In this document: in pieces, positions 29,460-39,223 of the stretch
Layout: the number at the start of each line of letters is the position of its first letter
How positions within the stretch are numbered: position 1 is the first letter of the stretch
Assembly (NCBI RefSeq): GCF_900184035.1
Contig: NZ_FXWP01000010.1
Coordinates: 372,001 to 436,000 of the forward strand
Length of the DNA stretch: 64,000 nt
Direction: 5' to 3'
Source: Kosakonia pseudosacchari
GTDB taxonomy: Bacteria; Pseudomonadota; Gammaproteobacteria; Enterobacterales; Enterobacteriaceae
Notes under the pieces: generated by a model
The model's database searches: none
What the model saw: the letters and a program-made list of their open reading frames with translations, nothing else
Told to the model about the DNA's origin: nothing
Translations under genes and position numbers: made by a program

Positions 29460-30254
29460 TTACACGGCCGGAATGTTACGGCCGTAGTAGATCTCGCGCA
29501 TCTCTTTCCACAACGCTTCCGTGATCTCTTTACGTTCTTGCGGCGTCAAATCTTCCGGTTTGGTATGGAACATGTAGTGTTTCAGGTCGAACTCTTTAAG
29601 CAACATCTTGGTATGGAAGATATTTTCCTGATACACGTTAACGTCCACCATGTCATACAGCGATTTCATGTCATCTGACATGAAGTTCTGAATTGAATTA
29701 ATCTCATGATCGATAAAGTGTTTCATGCCGTTGATATCGCGGGTAAAGCCGCGCACGCGGTAATCGACGGTGACAATATCGGATTCGAGCTGGTGGATCA
29801 GGTAATTCAGCGCTTTCAGCGGTGAAATCACGCCGCAGGTTGAGACTTCAATGTCCGCGCGGAAAGTACACAAGCCGCCTTCCGGATGGCTTTCCGGGTA
29901 GGTGTGCACGCAGATATGGCTTTTATCCAGATGCGCGACGACCGCTTCCGGCAGCGGGCCGGGATGCTCGGTTTTGTCGATAAGCTGCGGGTCGACGGGC
30001 TCTTCGCTTACCAGGATGGTTACACTCGCACCTTGCGGCTCGTAATCCTGGCGGGCAATGTTCAAAATGTTGGCGCCAATAATGTTGCAGGTTTCCGTGA
30101 GGATCTCCGTCAAACGGTTGGCGTTATAGAGTTCATCAATGTAGGCAATATAGCCGTCACGCTCTTCTGCGGTTTTGGCGTAGCAGATGTCGTAGATACA
30201 AAAACTCAGGCTTTTGGTCAGGTTGTTAAAGCCATGTAGTTTAAGCTTTTTCAA
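29460..30254 (-). CDS. speD: S-adenosylmethionine decarboxylase proenzyme SpeD
   Basis: SpeD makes decarboxylated S-adenosylmethionine, the aminopropyl donor for spermidine. It is a pyruvoyl enzyme that cleaves itself; the cleavage site Lys111-Ser112 lies in [13 protein letters not shown], and Ser112 becomes the pyruvoyl group. The 264 residues equal E. coli. The segments [20 protein letters not shown] and [19 protein letters not shown] are typical. It follows speE after 20 bases and is the last gene of yacC-speE-speD. Confidence 0.98.
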   Translation of the reverse strand: MKKLKLHGFNNLTKSLSFCIYDICYAKTAEERDGYIAYIDELYNANRLTEILTETCNIIGANILNIARQDYEPQGASVTILVSEEPVDPQLIDKTEHPGPLPEAVVAHLDKSHICVHTYPESHPEGGLCTFRADIEVSTCGVISPLKALNYLIHQLESDIVTVDYRVRGFTRDINGMKHFIDHEINSIQNFMSDDMKSLYDMVDVNVYQENIFHTKMLLKEFDLKHYMFHTKPEDLTPQERKEITEALWKEMREIYYGRNIPAV

Positions 30255-30274
30255 TTTTTATCACCCCCTTAGTG

Positions 30275-31135
30275 TTACTGTGCAGCCAGTGCATCATGTA
30301 AATATTGCGGCAGGGCAAAGGCTGCCGTATGAATCGCCGGGTTGTAGTAGCGGCAGGTGAGACGGGCACTGTGGAAACGGGCGGCAATAATCTCGGTTGA
30401 GAGATGGCGCAGTGCCTCGTTATCCGTGGCCCAGGCGAACGTCATAATGCCGCCGTAATAGGTTGGTACCGCCGCCTGATAGAAGCCGACATCGCTGAAA
30501 TAGTGGCCGAGCTTGCGGTAGCTGTCGACCGCTTCATCTTGCTGTAAGAAGCTGACGCCGTTTTGCGCGACGAAGATCCCGCCAGGGTTCAGGCAGCGTT
30601 TGCAACCTTCATAAAACGCAGAGGTGAACAGGCTCTCACCTGGCCCGATCGGATCGGTACAGTCCGAGATAATCACGTCAAACGTCTGGTCAGTGTGAGT
30701 CACAAAATTGACGCCGTCGTCGATCACCAGCGTAAAACGCGGATCGTCATAGGCACCTGCATTGTGCTTTGGCAGATACTGGCGGCAGAAAGAGACGACG
30801 CCAGCGTCGATTTCTACCATGGTGATGGTTTCAATATTTTTATGGCGGGTGACTTCGCGCAACATCGCGCCGTCGCCGCCGCCGATGATCAGTACATGTT
30901 TCGCGTGGCCGTGCGCCAGCAGCGGAACATGGGTCATCATTTCGTGATAGATAAACTCGTCGCGTTCGGTGGTTTGCACCACGCCATCCAGCGCCATAAC
31001 GCGGCCAAAAGCGGCGTTCTCGAAAATAATCAGATCCTGATGATCGGTCTTTTCGTGATACAGCACCTTATCAACGGCAAAGTATTGACCAAAATGGTCG
31101 TGCAGCGTCTCTTGCCATACGTTGTTATCGGCCAT
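30275..31135 (-). CDS. speE: Spermidine synthase SpeE
   Basis: SpeE transfers the aminopropyl group from decarboxylated S-adenosylmethionine to putrescine, producing spermidine and 5'-methylthioadenosine, which MtnN (also in this window) degrades. The ATG at 31135 ([19 protein letters not shown]) has AAGGAG nine bases upstream and gives 286 residues; an upstream ATG adds seven non-conserved residues. The nucleotide-binding [11 protein letters not shown], the acidic VEIDAGVV, and the catalytic region [15 protein letters not shown] are present. It lies in an operon with speD. Confidence 0.97.
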   Translation of the reverse strand: MADNNVWQETLHDHFGQYFAVDKVLYHEKTDHQDLIIFENAAFGRVMALDGVVQTTERDEFIYHEMMTHVPLLAHGHAKHVLIIGGGDGAMLREVTRHKNIETITMVEIDAGVVSFCRQYLPKHNAGAYDDPRFTLVIDDGVNFVTHTDQTFDVIISDCTDPIGPGESLFTSAFYEGCKRCLNPGGIFVAQNGVSFLQQDEAVDSYRKLGHYFSDVGFYQAAVPTYYGGIMTFAWATDNEALRHLSTEIIAARFHSARLTCRYYNPAIHTAAFALPQYLHDALAAQ

Positions 31136-31221
31136 CGGTAGCTCCTTTGTTAACACCCGCGAAAAACGGGCGCAACATCATAGCTAACTCTGCTTAGCGA
31201 TGCACGGTCAAAAGTTCACCG

Positions 31222-31569
31222 TTATTTGACGTAGGCGAGCAGGCTCAGGGAGTCGCGGGCGAGGGCTTTACATTTTTTGGCGGTCGGAATGCCGATACCG
31301 CTGAGATCGCGGTAACTCTCTTCGCCAAGCGATTTCATGTCCCACGTGTCATAGTTGCTGAGATCCCACTGATTTTGCTGGGCGAAAAAAACCAGTGCGC
31401 GGCGGATCTGCCCATTCGGTAAGTTGTTATAACCGCAGTCGTTTTTCAGAAATACAAACACCGCCGTGAGATCGGCCATGTCTTCAGCTTCGGATTCACT
31501 TAGGGCATAACTGTTAGCGGAGACAGCCAGCATGCTGCCCAGGACAATTGTTCTGAAAAACGTCTTCAT
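31222..31569 (-). CDS. yacC: YacC, PulS/OutS-family pilotin-like periplasmic protein
   Basis: YacC is a small exported protein of the PulS/OutS pilotin family, whose relatives guide type II secretion secretins. The ATG at 31569 gives 115 residues as in E. coli; the open frame upstream crosses the cueO/yacC promoter region and is not conserved. The signal peptide MKTFFRTIVLGSMLAVSANSYA is cleaved before LSESEAED. Two cysteines (NDCGYNN and KKCKALA) probably form a disulfide. There is no lipobox, so unlike PulS it is not a lipoprotein. First gene before speE-speD and divergent from cueO. Confidence 0.92.
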   Translation of the reverse strand: MKTFFRTIVLGSMLAVSANSYALSESEAEDMADLTAVFVFLKNDCGYNNLPNGQIRRALVFFAQQNQWDLSNYDTWDMKSLGEESYRDLSGIGIPTAKKCKALARDSLSLLAYVK

Positions 31570-31648
31570 TATTTCTACCACGGCGTAACGGAATTTAAAC
31601 GTTAGCACAGTCCGGATATGGCGACGATATTTATTATTGCCTCTTTTC

Positions 31649-31679
31649 TTGACCTTCCGGCAGGGGGAGGGTTTAAGCT
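31649..31679 (+). promoter_or_regulatory. CueR-controlled cueO promoter
   Basis: The -35 TTGACC (31649-31654) and -10 TAAGCT (31674-31679) are 19 bases apart, the over-long spacing used by MerR-family activators. Between them lies the dyad ACCTTCC-N7-GGAGGGT (31652-31672), a close match to the CueR box known for E. coli copA and cueO. Copper(I)-bound CueR should twist this spacer and activate cueO. Confidence 0.9.
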
Positions 31680-31713
31680 CAAAAGATGACCTGCAATCGA
31701 TAAGGAAATGCCC

Positions 31714-33345
31714 ATGCAACGTCGAGATTTCTTAAAATATTCCGCCGCGCTGGGGGTGATGAGCGCGCTGCCGCTGTGGAGCCGTTCACTGCTCGCCGCT
31801 GAGCGCCCCGCATTGCCCATCCCGCCACTGCTCACCGCCGACGCGCAAAACCGTATCACGTTAACGGTGCAGGCGGGGGAAACCCTGTTCGGCAATAAAC
31901 GTGCTGCCACCTGGGGATACAACGGTGCGCTGTTAGGCCCGGCGCTTCAGCTCCGCCAGGGGCGTGAGGTGACCGTTGAGATCCGCAATACGCTGGCCGA
32001 AGAAACCACTGTACACTGGCACGGCGTTGAGGTGCCGGGCGAGGTCGATGGCGGGCCGCAAGGCATCATTAAAGCGGGCGGTAGCCGAACCGTAACGTTT
32101 ACCCCGACACAGCAGGCGGCGACATGCTGGTTCCATCCGCATCAACACGGCAAAACCGGTCGACAAGTTGCGATGGGGCTCGCGGGTCTGGTGCTGATTG
32201 AGGATGACAACAGCCGTAAATTGCGTCTGCCGCAACAGTGGGGCATTGATGATGTGCCGGTCATCGTGCAGGACAAAAAATTCACTGCCAACGGGCAGAT
32301 TGACTACCAACTGGATGTGATGAGCGCAGCCGTTGGCTGGTTTGGCGATACGCTGCTCACCAACGGCGCCATTTATCCGCAACATTCCGCCCCGCGCGGC
32401 TGGCTGCGTTTGCGTTTGTTGAACGGCTGCAATGCGCGCTCGCTGAAGTTTGCCACCAGCGATCAACGCCCGCTGTATGTGGTAGCCAGCGATGGTGGTT
32501 TGCTTGCGGAGCCGGTGAAAGTGAGCGAGTTACCGGTGCTGATGGGCGAGCGCTTTGAAGTATTGGTTGATACCAGCAACGGTAAGCCGTTTGATCTGCT
32601 GACCTTACCGGTTCAGCAGATGGGAATGACCGTTGCGCCGTTTGACCAGCCGCAACCGGTACTGCGCATCCAGCCACTACAGGTGACCGCTTCCGGCACG
32701 TTGCCGGATACGCTGGCGACGCTGCCGGCTTTACCCGCGCTTGCAGGATTAACGCAGCGCACTTTGCAGCTGTCGATGGATCCGATGCTCGACATGATGG
32801 GCATGCAGGCGCTACAGCAGAAGTATGGCGATAGCGCGATGGCCGGAATGATGGATCATGGGCAGATGGGCGGGATGCATATGGATCAAAACCAGATGCA
32901 CCATGGCGACATGGGCAATATGCAAATGGGTAGCGGCCAGATGCAGCACGGCAACATGCAGATGAATCACGGCCAAATGAATCACGGTGGCAACGGTTTT
33001 GATTTCCATAACGCCAACCGCATCAACGGCAAAGCCTTTGATATGACGACGCCGCAATTTGCCGCGCAGAAAGGGCATTATGAGCGCTGGGTGATTTCTG
33101 GCGAGGGCGACATGATGTTGCACCCGTTCCATATTCACGGCACGCAGTTCCGCATTTTGTCGGAAAATGGCAAACCGCCAGCGGCGCATCGCGCAGGCTG
33201 GAAAGATACGGTTGAAGTGTATGGCGCACGCAGCGAAGTGTTGGTGCGTTTCCAGCATGACGCGCCGAAAGAATTTGCGTATATGGCGCACTGTCATCTG
33301 CTGGAACATGAAGATACCGGGATGATGCTAGGGTTTACGGTGTAG
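31714..33345 (+). CDS. cueO: Periplasmic multicopper oxidase CueO
   Basis: CueO oxidises Cu(I) to the less toxic Cu(II) in the periplasm. Start: the ATG at 31714 ([11 protein letters not shown]) has AAGGA seven bases upstream; the ATG two codons earlier is too close to that site. The N-terminus is a twin-arginine signal (RRDFLK) followed by a hydrophobic stretch and cleavage near LAAERP. All copper ligands are present: [19 protein letters not shown] and [14 protein letters not shown] Met/His-rich insert at about residues 355-428 is longer than in E. coli, giving 543 residues against 516. Controlled by the CueR promoter and ended by a shared hairpin. Confidence 0.97.
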   Translation: MQRRDFLKYSAALGVMSALPLWSRSLLAAERPALPIPPLLTADAQNRITLTVQAGETLFGNKRAATWGYNGALLGPALQLRQGREVTVEIRNTLAEETTVHWHGVEVPGEVDGGPQGIIKAGGSRTVTFTPTQQAATCWFHPHQHGKTGRQVAMGLAGLVLIEDDNSRKLRLPQQWGIDDVPVIVQDKKFTANGQIDYQLDVMSAAVGWFGDTLLTNGAIYPQHSAPRGWLRLRLLNGCNARSLKFATSDQRPLYVVASDGGLLAEPVKVSELPVLMGERFEVLVDTSNGKPFDLLTLPVQQMGMTVAPFDQPQPVLRIQPLQVTASGTLPDTLATLPALPALAGLTQRTLQLSMDPMLDMMGMQALQQKYGDSAMAGMMDHGQMGGMHMDQNQMHHGDMGNMQMGSGQMQHGNMQMNHGQMNHGGNGFDFHNANRINGKAFDMTTPQFAAQKGHYERWVISGEGDMMLHPFHIHGTQFRILSENGKPPAAHRAGWKDTVEVYGARSEVLVRFQHDAPKEFAYMAHCHLLEHEDTGMMLGFTV

Positions 33346-33390
33346 CGCTTAACGCTCCGCTTTATGCGGTGGTTTGTGGCCGAAAAAAGA

Positions 33391-33426
33391 AATCCCCTCG
33401 TGCCAGATGGCAGAGGGGATTTTTTA
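33391..33426. terminator. Bidirectional terminator between cueO and gcd
   Basis: A long stem AATCCCCTC, TGCC, AGAT loop, GGCA, GAGGGGATT (one bulged G) is flanked by an A-run on the left and a T-run on the right, so it can end transcripts of both convergent genes. Confidence 0.88.
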
Positions 33427-33468
33427 TAGCCAGTAATATTTACCGCTCCCGCTCAGGGAGAAAGCGGA

Positions 33469-35859
33469 TTATTTGGCGTCATCCGGCAGCGCGTAAGCGA
33501 CAATGTAGTCGCCCATTTTGGTACCGAACGAACCGTGACCGCCTGCGGAAATGACCACGTACTGCTTGCCATTCACTTCATAAGTCATCGGCGTTGCCTG
33601 GCCACCGGCCGGCAAACGGCCCTGCCACAGTTTCTCACCGTTGCTCATGTTATAAGCGCGCAGGTAGTTATCTGCGGTCGCGGCGATAAACAGCACATTA
33701 CCGGCGGTGGAGATTGGGCCACCAAGCATCGGCATCCCCATATTGAACGGAACCGGGACCGGCATCGGGAACGGCATGCTGTCTTGCGGCGTACCAATAC
33801 GTTTTTTCCACACCACCTGGTTGGTTTTCAGATCCAGTGCGGAAATGTAACCCCAGGCCGGTTGTTTACACGGCAGGCCGAACGGCGAGAGGAACGGGTT
33901 CAGCGTCACGCCAAACGGTACGCCATACTGCGGCTGAATACCGGATTCCGAACCGGTGCCTTTCGCATCTTTCGGCGGCTCCATCGGGTTGCCTGGGCCG
34001 CGCGGGATCAGTTTTGATACAAACGGCAGCGCCATTGGGTTGGCAATCGCCACCTGACGGTTTGGATCAACGGAGATACCGCCCCATTCGAACATCCCCA
34101 GGTTCCCCGGGAACACCAGCGTGCCCTGCTCAGATGGCGGCGTAAAGATACCTTCATAGCGTAACTGGTGGAACATCACGCGGCACACCAGTTGGTCAAA
34201 CATGGTGGCGCCCCACATATCCGCGCCGCTCAGATCTTTCTTCGGACGGAAACTCAGGTCGGAGAAGGGCTGCGTTTTGGCTACGTAATCGCCTTTTGCC
34301 GCGCCCTGAGGAACCGGTTTTTCCGGTGCCGGAACCACCAGCTTACCGTTAGTACGATCGAGGACGAAAATGTTGCCGGTTTTCGCTGGCGCGTAGATAA
34401 CCGGTACGGTTTTGCCATTCACGGTGATGTCCGCCAGCGTCGGCTGGGACGGCATATCCATATCCCACAGATCGTGGTGTACGGTCTGGTAACTCCAGGC
34501 GAGCTTACCGGTAGTGGCATTCAGCGCGACGATCGAGCTGGCATAGCGCTCCTGCTCCGGTGTGCGGTTGCCGCCCCAGATATCCGGAGTGGTCACGCCC
34601 ATCGGCAGATAGACTAAATCCAGTTTCGCGTCATAAGCCGCAGGTGCCCACGAGTTCGGTGAGTTAAAGGTGAAAGAGTGTTCATCCGATGGGATAGCAT
34701 TCGTATCTTTCGCGCCCGGATCGAAGGCCCACAACAGCTTACCGGTGTTCACATCGAAACCACGGATAACACCAGAGGTTTCACGGGTCGAGAAGTTATC
34801 CGTTACCGAACCGGCAATCACGATGGTTTTATCGGTGATGATTGGCGGAGACGTCGGCTCATACAGACCCGGTGTGGTGTCCGGCATATTGGTTTGCAGA
34901 TTCAGAATACCTTTGTTGGCAAAGGTTTCGCACAGCTTACCGTTATCCGCATTCAGCGCAAACAGACGGCCATCGTTCACCGGCAGAATAATGCGGCGCG
35001 GACAATCCGCAACCACATCCGGGCTGGCGTTATCGGCACGGGCTTCATGATACGAAACACCGCGGCAGGTCACATGCTGGAACGACGGATTGGTGTTGAG
35101 TTGCGGATCGAAATGCCACTTCTCTTTACCGGTTGCCGCATCAATCGCAAATAAACGCTGGTGCGCGGTACACAGGAACAGCGTGTCGCCCACTTTAATT
35201 GGCGTCACTTCGTTGGTGATTTCACCGGGATCGTTTGGCATTTTCAGGTCGCCGGTGCGGAATACCCAGGCTTCCTTCAGGTTTTTCACGTTATCGGCAT
35301 TAATCTGTTTCAGCGGCGAGTAGCGCTGGCCTTCCTGGTTACGCCCATAAGCTGGCCAGTCACCATCGGCTACCTGTGAAATCGACGCGGCCGGTGTGGC
35401 ATCGGCGCTCAGGGTACCGTGAACTTCTTGCGGATCGTTGAAACCCGCCCAGGTGAGAATACCGCCGCTAATCAGCAACGCCACGACCAGTGCCGCCACT
35501 GCGCCGCTGGACGGCACAATCAGACGACGCCAGACGAAAGGCAGGATCAGCCAGATACCGAAGAAGACGAGGATATCGCTACGCGGCGTCAGCGCCCAGA
35601 AGTCGAAACCGACTTCCCACACGCCCCAAATCATGGTTGCCAGCAGCAGGGCGGCATACAGCCACAGCGCGGTGCGCTTCCCTTTCCACAATAGCCATGT
35701 CACGCCGAGCATGACCAGACCGGCGATGGGGTAGTACCAGGAACCGCCAATGCTAACGAGCCAGACTCCACCAAGTAAAAGATACAGCCCGCAGAAGGCT
35801 GCAAAGAGCGTCGTCAGCGTAATAAGTAGCCGCGACTGTTGAGTTTTTGTTTCCGCCAT
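33469..35859 (-). CDS. gcd: Membrane-bound PQQ-dependent glucose dehydrogenase Gcd
   Basis: Gcd oxidises D-glucose to gluconolactone in the periplasm and passes electrons to ubiquinone. The start at 35859 (MAETKTQQSR) with GGA eight bases upstream gives 796 residues, as in E. coli. Five transmembrane helices occupy the first about 140 residues, followed by the eight-bladed PQQ propeller with tryptophan-docking motifs, HHDLWDMDMPSQP (region of the catalytic Asp) and a conserved C-terminus (GGHGSFGTKMGDYIVAYALP). No pqq synthesis genes are in this window, so whether the host makes the cofactor cannot be told here. In soil enterics this enzyme drives gluconate-based phosphate solubilisation. Confidence 0.97.
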   Translation of the reverse strand: MAETKTQQSRLLITLTTLFAAFCGLYLLLGGVWLVSIGGSWYYPIAGLVMLGVTWLLWKGKRTALWLYAALLLATMIWGVWEVGFDFWALTPRSDILVFFGIWLILPFVWRRLIVPSSGAVAALVVALLISGGILTWAGFNDPQEVHGTLSADATPAASISQVADGDWPAYGRNQEGQRYSPLKQINADNVKNLKEAWVFRTGDLKMPNDPGEITNEVTPIKVGDTLFLCTAHQRLFAIDAATGKEKWHFDPQLNTNPSFQHVTCRGVSYHEARADNASPDVVADCPRRIILPVNDGRLFALNADNGKLCETFANKGILNLQTNMPDTTPGLYEPTSPPIITDKTIVIAGSVTDNFSTRETSGVIRGFDVNTGKLLWAFDPGAKDTNAIPSDEHSFTFNSPNSWAPAAYDAKLDLVYLPMGVTTPDIWGGNRTPEQERYASSIVALNATTGKLAWSYQTVHHDLWDMDMPSQPTLADITVNGKTVPVIYAPAKTGNIFVLDRTNGKLVVPAPEKPVPQGAAKGDYVAKTQPFSDLSFRPKKDLSGADMWGATMFDQLVCRVMFHQLRYEGIFTPPSEQGTLVFPGNLGMFEWGGISVDPNRQVAIANPMALPFVSKLIPRGPGNPMEPPKDAKGTGSESGIQPQYGVPFGVTLNPFLSPFGLPCKQPAWGYISALDLKTNQVVWKKRIGTPQDSMPFPMPVPVPFNMGMPMLGGPISTAGNVLFIAATADNYLRAYNMSNGEKLWQGRLPAGGQATPMTYEVNGKQYVVISAGGHGSFGTKMGDYIVAYALPDDAK

Positions 35860-36061
35860 AAAACACATCCGTTGATTTGTTAATATTTTGATAGCAAGTA
35901 ATTATAGGAGTTAACAAGTGTGACCGTCATCACAAAATGAGCTTTGTCGCGGAATAACCCGCAATAATCTTTTTGCTGGTATACTGCGCATCTTGCGTTT
36001 CAATCACTGGTTTAAGCGCCGGTATTGAGTGATTTACTCTTTAAATCATATGGTTAGTAAA

Positions 36062-36598
36062 ATGAAACACACTGTTGAAGTGATGATCCCGGAAGCGGAG
36101 ATCAAAGCGCGTATCGCTGAGCTGGGTCGTCAAATCACTGAGCGTTATAAAGATAGCGGCAGCGAAATGGTGCTGGTTGGGCTGCTGCGCGGTTCGTTTA
36201 TGTTTATGGCTGACCTGTGCCGTGAAGTGCAGGTGTCGCATGAAGTCGACTTTATGACCGCCTCCAGCTACGGCAGCGGCATGTCCACCACGCGTGATGT
36301 GAAAATCCTCAAAGATCTCGATGAGGATATTCGTGGTAAAGACGTGCTGATTGTCGAAGACATTATCGATTCGGGTAATACGCTGTCGAAAGTGCGCGAG
36401 ATCCTGCGTCTGCGCGAGCCAAAATCGCTGGCGATTTGTACCCTGCTGGATAAACCGTCGCGTCGTGAAGTGGATGTTCCGGTCGAATTCGTCGGTTTTG
36501 CTATCCCGGACGAGTTCGTGGTGGGTTACGGAATTGACTACGCTCAGCGCTACCGTCATCTGCCGTATGTTGGCAAAGTGGTGATGCTGGACGAATAA
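36062..36598 (+). CDS. hpt: Hypoxanthine phosphoribosyltransferase Hpt
   Basis: Hpt salvages hypoxanthine (and weakly guanine) to IMP/GMP using PRPP. The ATG at 36062 ([13 protein letters not shown]) yields 178 residues, the usual length; upstream in-frame starts give non-conserved leaders. The PRPP-binding motif is [15 protein letters not shown]; the flexible-loop segment is [15 protein letters not shown] and the base-binding region is [17 protein letters not shown]. It is divergent from gcd, and TATACT around 35978 is a likely -10. It converges with can over a strong hairpin. Confidence 0.97.
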   Translation: MKHTVEVMIPEAEIKARIAELGRQITERYKDSGSEMVLVGLLRGSFMFMADLCREVQVSHEVDFMTASSYGSGMSTTRDVKILKDLDEDIRGKDVLIVEDIIDSGNTLSKVREILRLREPKSLAICTLLDKPSRREVDVPVEFVGFAIPDEFVVGYGIDYAQRYRHLPYVGKVVMLDE

Positions 36599-36620
36599 AA
36601 AAACGGGGCCGATGGCCCCG
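36596..36620 (-). terminator. Rho-independent terminator of can
   Basis: On the minus strand CGGGGCC/GGCCCCG with a 3-base loop is followed by seven T that run into the hpt stop codon. It follows the can stop by four bases. The plus side (CTTGTTATTT) is weaker but may also end hpt transcripts. Confidence 0.85.
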
Positions 36621-36624
36621 CTTG

Positions 36625-37287
36625 TTATTTGTGGTTGATATGCTTCTGGCTCAGATTGGAAACGCCCTGGCGATAGCGCTGTTCCAGCGTTTCGCGGTTA
36701 GTGGCGGTCACGTCCAGATCGCGCAGCAAGCCATCATGAATACCGTAGGCCCAGCCATGGATCGTCACGTTCTGACCACGTTTCCACGCGGACTGCATGA
36801 TTGTCGAGTGGCCCAGGTTATACACCTGCTCCATCACGTTCAGTTCACACAGGGTATCGAGACGGCGTTCTGGCGGCATTTCGCCTAACAGCGAGCTATG
36901 TTTAAACCAGATATCGCGAATATGCAGCAGCCAGTTGTTGATCAAGCCCAGTTCCGGGTTTTCAACCGCCGCCTGCACACCGCCGCAGCCGTAGTGACCG
37001 CAAATGATGATGTGCTCAACTTCCAGCACATCCACCGCGTACTGGACGACCGAGAGGCAGTTCAGGTCGGTGTGAATGACCAGGTTGGCAACGTTACGGT
37101 GGACAAACAGTTCACCCGGTTCGAGGCCGGTAAGGCGTTCGGCGGGTACGCGTGAGTCGGAGCATCCAATCCAGAGAAAGCGCGGCTTCTGTGCTTGCGC
37201 CAGTGTTTCGAAGAATCCAGGATCTTCCTCTACCAGCATTTTTGACCATAGTGCGTTGTTGCTGATGAGTGTATCTATGTCTTTCAT
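36625..37287 (-). CDS. can: Beta-class carbonic anhydrase Can
   Basis: Can interconverts CO2 and bicarbonate and supplies bicarbonate for carboxylations at ambient CO2. The zinc ligands are visible as GCSDSRVP (Cys 42, Asp 44) and ICGHYGCGG (His 98, Cys 101). The ATG at 37287 ([15 protein letters not shown]) gives 220 residues, the E. coli length; the 17-residue upstream extension is not conserved. Divergent from yadG across 107 bases. Confidence 0.97.
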   Translation of the reverse strand: MKDIDTLISNNALWSKMLVEEDPGFFETLAQAQKPRFLWIGCSDSRVPAERLTGLEPGELFVHRNVANLVIHTDLNCLSVVQYAVDVLEVEHIIICGHYGCGGVQAAVENPELGLINNWLLHIRDIWFKHSSLLGEMPPERRLDTLCELNVMEQVYNLGHSTIMQSAWKRGQNVTIHGWAYGIHDGLLRDLDVTATNRETLEQRYRQGVSNLSQKHINHK

Positions 37288-37394
37288 GGAAGTTAACGAC
37301 CTGTAACCAAATAAGTGCGTTGCGCTAATATAGGTCAACTCTTTCTCTTTTTAAACCACACATCGAGTGTAAGAAAACAGGTAAGTGAGAATTC

Positions 37395-38321
37395 ATGACC
37401 ATTGCACTGGAGCTTGAGCAGCTTAAAAAAACCTATCCGGGCGGCGTTCAGGCGCTGCGCGGCATTGATTTACAAGTAGAAGCGGGCGATTTCTACGCGC
37501 TTCTCGGACCAAATGGCGCCGGCAAATCCACCACCATTGGCATTGTCAGTTCGCTGGTAAATAAATCATCCGGGCGTGTCAGCGTTTTTGGTTACGACCT
37601 GGAAAAAGACGTGGTGAACGCCAAACGCCAGCTGGGGCTGGTGCCGCAGGAGTTCAACTTTAACCCGTTTGAAACCGTGCAACAGATTGTGGTTAACCAG
37701 GCGGGTTACTACGGTGTCGATCGTAAAGAGGCGTTGATTCGCAGCGAAAAGTACCTCACACAGCTCGATCTGTGGGAAAAACGCAACGAACGTGCACGGA
37801 TGCTCTCCGGCGGGATGAAGCGCCGTTTGATGATTGCCCGCGCGCTAATGCATGAGCCAAAACTGCTGATCCTCGACGAGCCAACCGCGGGGGTTGATAT
37901 CGAACTGCGCCGCTCAATGTGGGGCTTTTTGAAAGATCTCAACGACAAAGGCACCACTATCATTCTGACGACGCACTACCTCGAAGAAGCCGAGATGCTG
38001 TGTCGCAACATCGGCATCATTCAGCGTGGCGATCTGATTGAAAACACCTCGATGAAAGCGCTGCTGTCGAAACTGAAATCGGAGACTTTTATTCTCGATT
38101 TAGCGCCGAAAAGCCCGCTGCCGAAGCTGGAAGGGTATCAGTACCGGCTGGTGGACACGTCCACGCTTGAGGTGGAAGTGCTGCGCGAGCAGGGCGTGAA
38201 CAGCGTGTTCAGTCAGCTTAGCGCCCAGGGTGTGCAGGTATTAAGTATGCGTAACAAAGCCAACCGTCTCGAAGAGCTGTTTGTCACGCTGGTTCATGAC
38301 AGAAAAGGAGAAAGCGCATGA
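37395..38321 (+). CDS. yadG: ABC-2 type exporter ATP-binding protein YadG
   Basis: YadG is the ATPase of an uncharacterised ABC-2 exporter with YadH. The 308 residues equal E. coli. Walker A GPNGAGKST, Q-loop LGLVPQEFNF, signature LSGGMKRRL, Walker B LLILDEPTAGVD and switch TTHYLEEAE are all intact, so it should be an active ATPase. The overlap ATGA with yadH shows translational coupling. The substrate is unknown; relatives move drugs or polysaccharide. Confidence 0.94.
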   Translation: MTIALELEQLKKTYPGGVQALRGIDLQVEAGDFYALLGPNGAGKSTTIGIVSSLVNKSSGRVSVFGYDLEKDVVNAKRQLGLVPQEFNFNPFETVQQIVVNQAGYYGVDRKEALIRSEKYLTQLDLWEKRNERARMLSGGMKRRLMIARALMHEPKLLILDEPTAGVDIELRRSMWGFLKDLNDKGTTIILTTHYLEEAEMLCRNIGIIQRGDLIENTSMKALLSKLKSETFILDLAPKSPLPKLEGYQYRLVDTSTLEVEVLREQGVNSVFSQLSAQGVQVLSMRNKANRLEELFVTLVHDRKGESA

Positions 38322-39088
38322 TGCAGCTATTCTGGGTGGCGCTGAAGAGTATCTGGTACAAAGAGATCCAGCGTTTTATGCGCATTTGGGTGCAAACCCT
38401 GGTGCCGCCGGTGATCACCATGACGCTCTACTTTATTATTTTCGGCAACCTGATCGGTTCGCGTATCGGTGAAATGCACGGCTTTACCTACATGCAGTTT
38501 ATCGTGCCGGGCTTAATCATGATGGCGGTGATCACCAACGCTTACGCCAACGTGGCTTCATCGTTCTTCAGCGCCAAGTTCCAGCGCAATATCGAGGAGC
38601 TGCTGGTGGCCCCGGTGCCAACGCATGTCATTATCGCCGGCTATGTGGGCGGCGGCGTGGCGCGCGGGCTGTGTGTGGGCATTCTGGTCACGGCGGTGTC
38701 GCTGTTTTTCGTGCCGTTCCAGGTTCACTCCTGGCTGTTTGTCGGCCTGACGCTGCTGCTGACAGCGGTGCTGTTTTCACTGGCCGGGCTGTTGAATGCG
38801 GTATTTGCCAAAACCTTTGATGACATCAGCCTGATCCCGACTTTTGTGCTGACACCGCTGACTTATCTGGGCGGGGTGTTCTACTCCCTGACGCTGCTGC
38901 CGCCGTTCTGGCAGGCGCTGTCGCACCTCAACCCGATCGTGTACATGATTAGCGGCTTCCGCTTTGGTTTCCTCGGCATTTCCGATGTGCCGCTGTTTAC
39001 CACCGTAGGGGTGCTGGTGGTGTTTATCATCGTCTTTTACCTGCTGTGCTGGTATCTGATCAACCGCGGACGCGGGCTGCGCAGCTAA
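38318..39088 (+). CDS. yadH: ABC-2 type exporter permease YadH
   Basis: YadH is the six-helix inner-membrane permease of the YadGH exporter. The 256 residues equal E. coli. Hydrophobic segments are visible from about residue 25 onward, with the ABC-2 signature region LTPLTYLGGVFYSLTLLPPFWQALSHLNPIVY near residues 175-210. Its ATG overlaps the yadG stop. In E. coli a PTS gene, yadI, follows; here the next gene is yadE. Confidence 0.94.
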   Translation: MMQLFWVALKSIWYKEIQRFMRIWVQTLVPPVITMTLYFIIFGNLIGSRIGEMHGFTYMQFIVPGLIMMAVITNAYANVASSFFSAKFQRNIEELLVAPVPTHVIIAGYVGGGVARGLCVGILVTAVSLFFVPFQVHSWLFVGLTLLLTAVLFSLAGLLNAVFAKTFDDISLIPTFVLTPLTYLGGVFYSLTLLPPFWQALSHLNPIVYMISGFRFGFLGISDVPLFTTVGVLVVFIIVFYLLCWYLINRGRGLRS

Positions 39089-39101
39089 TCCACACCGCAA
39101 C

Positions 39102-39155
39102 GGCTCTCTTCTGTGGAAGAGAGCCAATCCTCAGGATTAGGCTATTTTTTAGCCT
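39102..39155 (+). terminator. Triple hairpin array after yadH
   Basis: Three small stems follow in a row: GGCTCTCTTC/GAAGAGAGCC (39102-39125), AATCC/GGATT (39126-39138) and AGGCTA/TAGCCT with a T-rich loop (39139-39155). The first is strong and ends in AATCC rather than T, so termination may be incomplete. The region occupies the site of yadI in E. coli. Confidence 0.55.
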
Positions 39156-39223
39156 GCTCATTGCCGTTGGTTTCTCCCGTTCTGTTGCTACAATAGGTGC
39201 AGTTTTTCTATTCGGTTCGTCTC

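Noticed and set aside
31570-31719. N-terminal extension of yacC
   Set aside because: It runs through the cueO promoter and would hide the signal peptide; the ATG at 31569 gives the conserved 115-residue precursor.
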